Source: Tsukamurella paurometabola
GTDB lineage: Bacteria; Actinomycetota; Actinomycetes; Mycobacteriales; Mycobacteriaceae
Reading direction: 5' to 3'
DNA length: 64,000 nt
NCBI RefSeq assembly: GCF_900631615.1
Contig: NZ_LR131273.1
Location: 2,108,001-2,172,000, forward strand
The notes under the pieces are model-generated. The model was not told where the DNA came from and searched no databases. It was given only the letters and a program-made list of their open reading frames with translations. Below are positions 59,827 through 64,000 of the stretch, piece after piece. How positions within the stretch are numbered: the stretch's first letter is position 1; each line of letters begins with the position of its first letter. The position numbers and the translations under genes were made by a program.

Positions 59827-61028
59827 GCGCGGCCGCGGACCGCCCGCTCCCCGATCGGGTACTCGTCCGCGCGATCTGGCCGCTGCTCGCCGCCGCCGCG
59901 CTGGGTCTCGTCCCGTTCACGGTGATGGCGAACTTCCTCGTCGCCATCGCCGCCGACGCGCACGCCGGCGTCGACCTCATCGGCGGACTCCGCGGCCTCG
60001 GCGGGGTCGCCGCGCTCCTCGTCGGCGTCGCGGCGGCGCCCCTGCTGGACCGGCTGCCCCGGTCATCGGTCGCCGCGCTGGCGCTGGTCGTCCTCGCCGT
60101 GGGCTGCGGCCTCGCGCTCCAGGGCAGCACCGTCGCCTGGGTCGCCTTCTGCCTGTTGATCGGTGCGGGCACCGCCGTCCTCAACCCCGCGGTGGCCGCC
60201 ATGGCCGCCGACCGGTTCGACTCGCCGTCGGCATCCGCCCGCGCCGCGACCCTGGTCTCCTCCACCATGACGCTGACCGCGGTCCTCGCGGCACCGGTGC
60301 TCGCGCTGCCCGCCGTGCTGTGGGGTTGGCGCGCCGACATGGCCGGCACCACGGCGGTGCTGCTCGTGGTCGCGCTGCTGATCGCCCGGCGCCGCGACCC
60401 GCGCGGCGGCGACACCTCGGTGAGCTACCTGCAGGCGTTCCGCACCGTCCGGTCCCTACCCGGCGCACTCGACGTCCTGACCGTCTCGCTCCTGCGCACG
60501 CTGGCCTTCATGGGCTCCCTCGCCTACATCGCCGCAGCCTTCGGTCAGCGCTTCGGGATCGGCACCGGCTGGTTCTCACTGGTCTGGGCCACGTCCGGCC
60601 TCGCCTTCTTCCTCGGGAACTTCCTGGGCGGCAGGGTAATGCAGGACCGCGGCGCCGACCGGCTGCTCGGCGTGACGACGGCCGCGATCCTCGTCGCCGC
60701 CGCGGCGATGGCGGCGCTCTACACCGCGCCCCACGTCGCCGTCGCCTGGCTCATGGTGGCACTGGTCTCGGCGTCGCACGCCGTCATCGCGGCCGCGGTG
60801 ACCACGACGCTGGTGCGGGCGGCGGGGCCGGTGCGCGGCACCGTCCTGTCCCTGAACGGCGCGGCGCAGAGCGTCGGCGTGTTCGCCGGCGCCGCCCTCG
60901 CCGGCGCCGCCCTCGCGCTCGCCGGCTGGGCCGGCGTCGGCATCGCCCTCGGCGTCGCCACCGCGCTGGCGGTCGTCTTCGCCCGGCGCGCGCTGCGCGG
61001 GGCCCGCGCGACGGCGGGCGTCGAATGA
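59823..61028 (+). CDS. MFS transporter, candidate metallophore exporter
   Basis: A 401-residue major facilitator with twelve predicted helices, in two halves of six (for example LIGGLRGLGGVAALLVGVAAAPLLDRLPRSS between helices 2 and 3, the family's signature loop). It resembles drug or metabolite exporters of the DHA/Bcr group, with no match to sugar porters. Its place between a chelation-type protein and two biosynthetic genes suggests it exports the product, as CntE does for staphylopine. Direction and substrate are inferred. Confidence 0.82.
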   Translation: MSAAADRPLPDRVLVRAIWPLLAAAALGLVPFTVMANFLVAIAADAHAGVDLIGGLRGLGGVAALLVGVAAAPLLDRLPRSSVAALALVVLAVGCGLALQGSTVAWVAFCLLIGAGTAVLNPAVAAMAADRFDSPSASARAATLVSSTMTLTAVLAAPVLALPAVLWGWRADMAGTTAVLLVVALLIARRRDPRGGDTSVSYLQAFRTVRSLPGALDVLTVSLLRTLAFMGSLAYIAAAFGQRFGIGTGWFSLVWATSGLAFFLGNFLGGRVMQDRGADRLLGVTTAAILVAAAAMAALYTAPHVAVAWLMVALVSASHAVIAAAVTTTLVRAAGPVRGTVLSLNGAAQSVGVFAGAALAGAALALAGWAGVGIALGVATALAVVFARRALRGARATAGVE

Positions 61029-61945
61029 CAGCGGCACACATCGGTTCCCGCGGCCGCGGCGTCGGGCGGAGCAGCGGCCACCACGGCGAACTCCTGCAGG
61101 GCCGGTTCCGCTGCCGCGTCGCGGGCGAATGCCCCGGCCTCGTGACCGTGCCGATCGGCACCGTCGGGTCCGTGGCGGTGTTCACCCCGGACGCGTCCGG
61201 CGCCGTCCGCGCACGGTCCACCGTCGGCGCACACGATCTCGTCAAGGCGCGCCGCGCCGCCGCGGCGACGCTGGCGCACCTCCGCGCCCACGGCGTGCTC
61301 GGGTACACCGGCGGCGAGCTCCGCGTGACGCGGACGGCGGCCGTCGGCCTGGGACTGGGATCCTCGACCGCGGACGTGCTCGCGGCGGTCCGCGCGGTCG
61401 CGGACTGCGCCGATGCCGAGCTCGATGCCGGCACGGTCGCGCGACTCGCCGTCGCCGCCGAAGGGGCCTCCGACCCGCTGTGGGCCGATCGCCCGATCCT
61501 GTTCGCGCACCGGCACGGCCACGTCATCGAGGAGCTCGGGGAGGCCCTGCCCCCGATGCACCTGGTGCGATGCGTGCTCGGCGGGCCGGTCGAGACCCTC
61601 GCGCTGCGGCCCACGGGCACCGGTGACGTGGCGGAGTACGAGGTGCTGCGCGCACTGCTGCGCCGCGCCGTCGCCGCCGGTGATGCGGCGGGCGTCGCCG
61701 CAGTGGCGACCCGCAGCGCCGTGCTCAACCAGAGCCGCCACTACAAGCCGGGCCTCGAGCGCCTCATCGCCGCGGCCGAGCACGGGGGAGCGCTCGGGGT
61801 GCAGGTGGCGCACTCCGGGAACGTCGCGGGCCTGCTGTTCGAGCGCGGGCACCCGCGGGAACGGCTGCGCCGCGCCTGTTCCCGCGTGCGGGCCGAGGGC
61901 TTCCGCGTCGCGGAGGACCCGATCGCGATCGGTCGCGCCGCATGA
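61025..61945 (+). CDS. GHMP kinase, PduX-like (amino-acid kinase candidate)
   Basis: A 306-residue kinase of the GHMP superfamily. The ATP loop is GLGLGSSTAD (108-117), and the N-terminus has SGHHGELLQGRF, like the GxxGELLQG start of PduX, the L-threonine kinase of cobalamin side-chain synthesis. No cobalamin gene is nearby; instead a PLP enzyme follows with a 4-base overlap. The likely reaction is ATP-dependent phosphorylation of serine, threonine or homoserine to give a good leaving group for that enzyme. The substrate is inference. Confidence 0.78.
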   Translation: MTAAHIGSRGRGVGRSSGHHGELLQGRFRCRVAGECPGLVTVPIGTVGSVAVFTPDASGAVRARSTVGAHDLVKARRAAAATLAHLRAHGVLGYTGGELRVTRTAAVGLGLGSSTADVLAAVRAVADCADAELDAGTVARLAVAAEGASDPLWADRPILFAHRHGHVIEELGEALPPMHLVRCVLGGPVETLALRPTGTGDVAEYEVLRALLRRAVAAGDAAGVAAVATRSAVLNQSRHYKPGLERLIAAAEHGGALGVQVAHSGNVAGLLFERGHPRERLRRACSRVRAEGFRVAEDPIAIGRAA

Positions 61946-62946
61946 GGACCCACGGGCACATCGCCGAGGTGTTGAGCCGTCCCGCCCTCCTCCGCGGCGG
62001 CGAACACCGGTACCTGCTGCGATTCGAGTCGATGAAGGTCGCCTCGGCGAGGGCCGCCCTCCGCGCCGCACTCGACGCGGGCCGGGTCCGGCCCGGCGGC
62101 ACCGTCATCGACTCCTCGTCGGGCATCTACGCGTACGCGCTCGCGCTGGCCTGCCACGAGGCGGGCGTCCGCTGCCGCATCATCGGATCGACGACGATCG
62201 ACGAGGGACTGCGGCTCCAACTCCTCGCCCTCGGCGTGCACCTCGAGCAGATGCCGCCGTCGGCCTCGCTGAAGCTCGACCAGGACCGCCGCGTCCGGCG
62301 CATCACCGAACTGCTCGCGCAGGACCCGTCGTTGCACTGGATGAGGCAGTACCACGACCCCGTGCACTACCTCGGGTACCGGGACATCGCCCGCGACACG
62401 GCGACCGAGCTCGCGGCCCACGGGGCCGCGGCGGTGCGGCTCGTGGCGCCCGTCGGGTCGGGCGTCTCCAGCGGTGCACTGCGGCTCGGCTTCGAGGAGG
62501 CCGGCCTGGCCGTGGAACTGGTCGGCGTACAGCCGTTCGGCAGTGTCACGTTCGGCGCGGAGCACGTCGAGGACCCCGCCATGCTCATCGCCGGGATCGG
62601 CTCCTCGATTCCGTTCGACAACGTGCGTCACGGACTCTACGACGTGATCCACTGGGTGTCCTTCGACGTCGCCCGGGCCGGTACCCACCGGCTGCTCCGC
62701 GAGCACGCGCTGTTCGCCGGTCTCTCCTCCGGGGCCGGGCACGTCGCCGCCGACTACGAACAGGACCACGGCGCACCGGTCGACGCCACCGTGCAGGTGC
62801 TGCCGGACACGGGCCACCGCTACCTGCACGCCCTGGCCGAGCACTCCGATGCGGCCGGACCGGAGCGGCCGAGACTCGTCGACGATCCGTCGGAGGTCGC
62901 TGTGCCGTGGTCGCGGATGCGGTGGGCCGGCCGCCCCGGTACGTGA
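61942..62946 (+). CDS. PLP-dependent enzyme of cysteine-synthase fold, divergent
   Basis: A 334-residue fold-type II PLP enzyme. The Schiff-base lysine is probably Lys32 (FESMKVASA), the substrate loop DSSSGIYAYALA (57-68) stands for the usual S-G-N-T-G, and the phosphate cup is VGSGVSSGA (171-179). All are altered from cysteine synthase and SbnA, so a new substrate is likely. It may swap the phosphate of a kinase product for an amine or other nucleophile. It is the last gene of the operon, and its frame ends just before the convergent mnh genes. Confidence 0.8.
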   Translation: MRTHGHIAEVLSRPALLRGGEHRYLLRFESMKVASARAALRAALDAGRVRPGGTVIDSSSGIYAYALALACHEAGVRCRIIGSTTIDEGLRLQLLALGVHLEQMPPSASLKLDQDRRVRRITELLAQDPSLHWMRQYHDPVHYLGYRDIARDTATELAAHGAAAVRLVAPVGSGVSSGALRLGFEEAGLAVELVGVQPFGSVTFGAEHVEDPAMLIAGIGSSIPFDNVRHGLYDVIHWVSFDVARAGTHRLLREHALFAGLSSGAGHVAADYEQDHGAPVDATVQVLPDTGHRYLHALAEHSDAAGPERPRLVDDPSEVAVPWSRMRWAGRPGT

Positions 62947-62957
62947 CCCGCGGGTCG

Positions 62958-63290
62958 CTAGTCGCGGTTGCCGGTCTCCATCTGGTCCGGGTCGATGGTG
63001 CTGTCGCGCAGCCGCTGCTCCTGGTAGGCCACCCGACCGACCCGGTGCGCGACGGCGGGCGCCGTGATCATGGTGAACAGCCCGGCCAGCACCAGCATCC
63101 ACACGTCGACCGAATCGGTCATCCGCACGATCGCGCCGGCCAGCAGCAGGAGCATCCCCAGGGTCTGCGGCTTGGTGGCCGCGTGCATGCGGGTCAGCGT
63201 GTCCGGGAACCGGATGATGCCGATCGCCGCGGTCACGGCGAAGACGGCGCCCGTGAGGAACAGGATCGAGGAGACGACGTCGACGATCAT
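62958..63290 (-). CDS. mnhG: Na+(K+)/H+ antiporter subunit G
   Basis: A 110-residue subunit with three helices: about 5-27, 42-60 and 62-85. It shows the conserved IGIIRFPDTLTRMHAATKPQTLGM motif of MrpG/MnhG. The Mrp complex exchanges sodium or potassium for protons and supports pH and salt tolerance. Its ATG overlaps the mnhF stop. It converges on the metallophore operon with an 11-bp gap. Confidence 0.92.
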   Translation of the reverse strand: MIVDVVSSILFLTGAVFAVTAAIGIIRFPDTLTRMHAATKPQTLGMLLLLAGAIVRMTDSVDVWMLVLAGLFTMITAPAVAHRVGRVAYQEQRLRDSTIDPDQMETGNRD

Positions 63291-63610
63291 CGGAGACCCC
63301 CGTTCCGCGGCGCGATGTCCGGCGTCTCGTCGGGCGGCGAGGGGGCCGTCCCCGCATCGTCGGGCACCCGGAACCGGACCACCGAGACCGAGCCCACGAA
63401 ACCGATGAGCGAGAGCGCGACGATCCCGGGGATGACCGACGAGTTGCGGCTGTACGCGGCCCACACCGCGAGGCCGCCGACGGCGATCGCGACGAGCGCG
63501 TCCACCGCGACCACCCGGTCGAGAGTGTTCGGGCCGCGCAGCAGCCGATAGGCGGTGAGGAAGGCGGCGGCCATGAGGATCACGCCGGTGATGACGAAGA
63601 CGACGGTCAC
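63287..63610 (-). CDS. mnhF: Na+(K+)/H+ antiporter subunit F
   Basis: A 107-residue subunit of the Mrp/Mnh complex with three helices. The conserved RLLRGPNTLDRVVAVDALVAIAVGG segment identifies MrpF/MnhF. The C-terminal 25 residues are polar and specific to this lineage. The GTG start overlaps the mnhE stop (GTGA). Confidence 0.91.
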   Translation of the reverse strand: MTVVFVITGVILMAAAFLTAYRLLRGPNTLDRVVAVDALVAIAVGGLAVWAAYSRNSSVIPGIVALSLIGFVGSVSVVRFRVPDDAGTAPSPPDETPDIAPRNGGLR

Positions 63611-64000
63611 GGCTTCCCCTCTCCCTCGGTGCTCTGCGCCCTGCGGTAGGCGATCTCGGGCGCGGCCATCCGGCGCGCGTCGCCCGCCAGGCCACGGGCA
63701 CCGGGCGCGACGTGGTGGTACTCGTCGTCATCGATGCCGTGCATCGGGCTGGCGTGCCACTCGTTGTCGCGCTCGAACGCGTCGATGAACAGCCGCTCGA
63801 GGCGCGCGGTGCTGCGGTAGAACTGCCGCACGGCCTTCTCGCTGCTGACGTCGACGACGTGCACGTAGAGCAGCCGCCGCTTGGTGTCGATCTCCAGCAC
63901 CATCGTGCCCGGGATGAGGTTCATCATGTCGACCAGCAGGGTGAGCACCAGGTCGGACTTGATCGAGACCTTCGCCCGCAGTACCGCGCTGAGCGGCATC
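63607..64000 (-). CDS. mnhE: Na+(K+)/H+ antiporter subunit E, C-terminal part
   Basis: This gene runs out of the window at its 5' end; the last 130 codons are present. The visible VSIKSDLVLTLLVDMMNLIPGTMVLEIDTKRRLLYVHVVDV is the conserved core of MrpE/MnhE, followed by a polar C-terminal tail. The ATG at 63999 is internal, because the family's first two helices lie upstream. The order E-F-G matches Mrp operons. Confidence 0.88.
   Translation of the reverse strand, partial: MPLSAVLRAKVSIKSDLVLTLLVDMMNLIPGTMVLEIDTKRRLLYVHVVDVSSEKAVRQFYRSTARLERLFIDAFERDNEWHASPMHGIDDDEYHHVAPGARGLAGDARRMAAPEIAYRRAQSTEGEGKP

Noticed and set aside
61025-61945. Cobalamin side-chain threonine kinase (PduX) as a firm call
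   Set aside because: No cobalamin genes are present in the window and the context is metal transport, so only the superfamily and resemblance are stated.

Overview
The window is GC-rich DNA, densely packed with genes that mostly overlap as ATGA or GTGA. It has the codon use, leaderless promoters and gene families of a mycolic-acid actinobacterium (order Mycobacteriales). Positions 18.6-56.1 kb follow the gene order known from Mycobacterium tuberculosis Rv0407-Rv0433: fgd, pta, ackA, pknG-glnH-glnX, mutT3, thiE / thiO-thiS-thiG, thiD, thiC, a GNAT gene, def, a DUF3263 gene, virR, sodC and a glutamate-cysteine ligase-like gene. Lineage-specific insertions interrupt this order. Tsukamurella or a close relative is my best guess. 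No rRNA, tRNA, CRISPR array or insertion sequence was seen, and no intergenic gap exceeds about 280 bp.

Layout. (1) 0-6.2 kb: end of a dTDP-rhamnose pair (rmlA partial, rmlC), an ECF42-type sigma factor with its DGPF partner, an M1 aminopeptidase, a GNAT gene, and a GntR/membrane-protein pair behind an operator-rich promoter. (2) 6.4-18.5 kb: a 1,302-residue Pls/PosA-type NRPS, an esterase, a NTR/TIMP-like secreted protein, an ankyrin lipoprotein, a deaminase, MerR and VOC genes, a multidrug ABC exporter behind a SoxR-like box, an M19 peptidase relative and a SpoIID/LytB protein. (3) 18.6-34 kb: fgd, then pta-ackA coupled to a membrane adenylate cyclase, an iron-siderophore type FecBCDE importer, pknG-glnH-glnX and mutT3. 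(4) 34-48.7 kb: thiamine genes in two blocks, each behind a TPP riboswitch (thiO-thiS-thiG and thiC-thiD-thiD). Between them lie an ABC1 kinase, a double-TetR regulator, an MFS symporter, a GAF-LuxR regulator, an ABC exporter and an AbrB-type transporter. (5) 48.7-56.1 kb: an ABC exporter, GNAT/DUF1990/def, virR, sodC and the ligase-like gene. (6) 56.2-62.9 kb: a seven-gene operon. (7) 62.9-64 kb: mnhG, mnhF and part of mnhE of a cation/proton antiporter.

The most interesting part is region 6. Seven translationally coupled genes sit behind a near-perfect Fur-family (best match Zur) palindrome that covers the promoter. They encode a FecCD permease, a FecE ATPase, a binding lipoprotein, a DUF364-like Rossmann protein linked in other species to heavy-metal chelation, an MFS transporter, a PduX-like GHMP amino-acid kinase and a divergent PLP-dependent cysteine-synthase-fold enzyme. 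Synthesis (kinase, PLP enzyme, perhaps the Rossmann protein), export (MFS) and re-uptake (ABC importer) would together make a small amino-acid-derived metallophore system. That reading is inference.

Other unusual points: a ligase-like gene with no ATG, GTG or TTG start; two 85-bp palindromic elements in opposite orientation between convergent genes; a fused double-TetR regulator; and tandem thiD paralogues.
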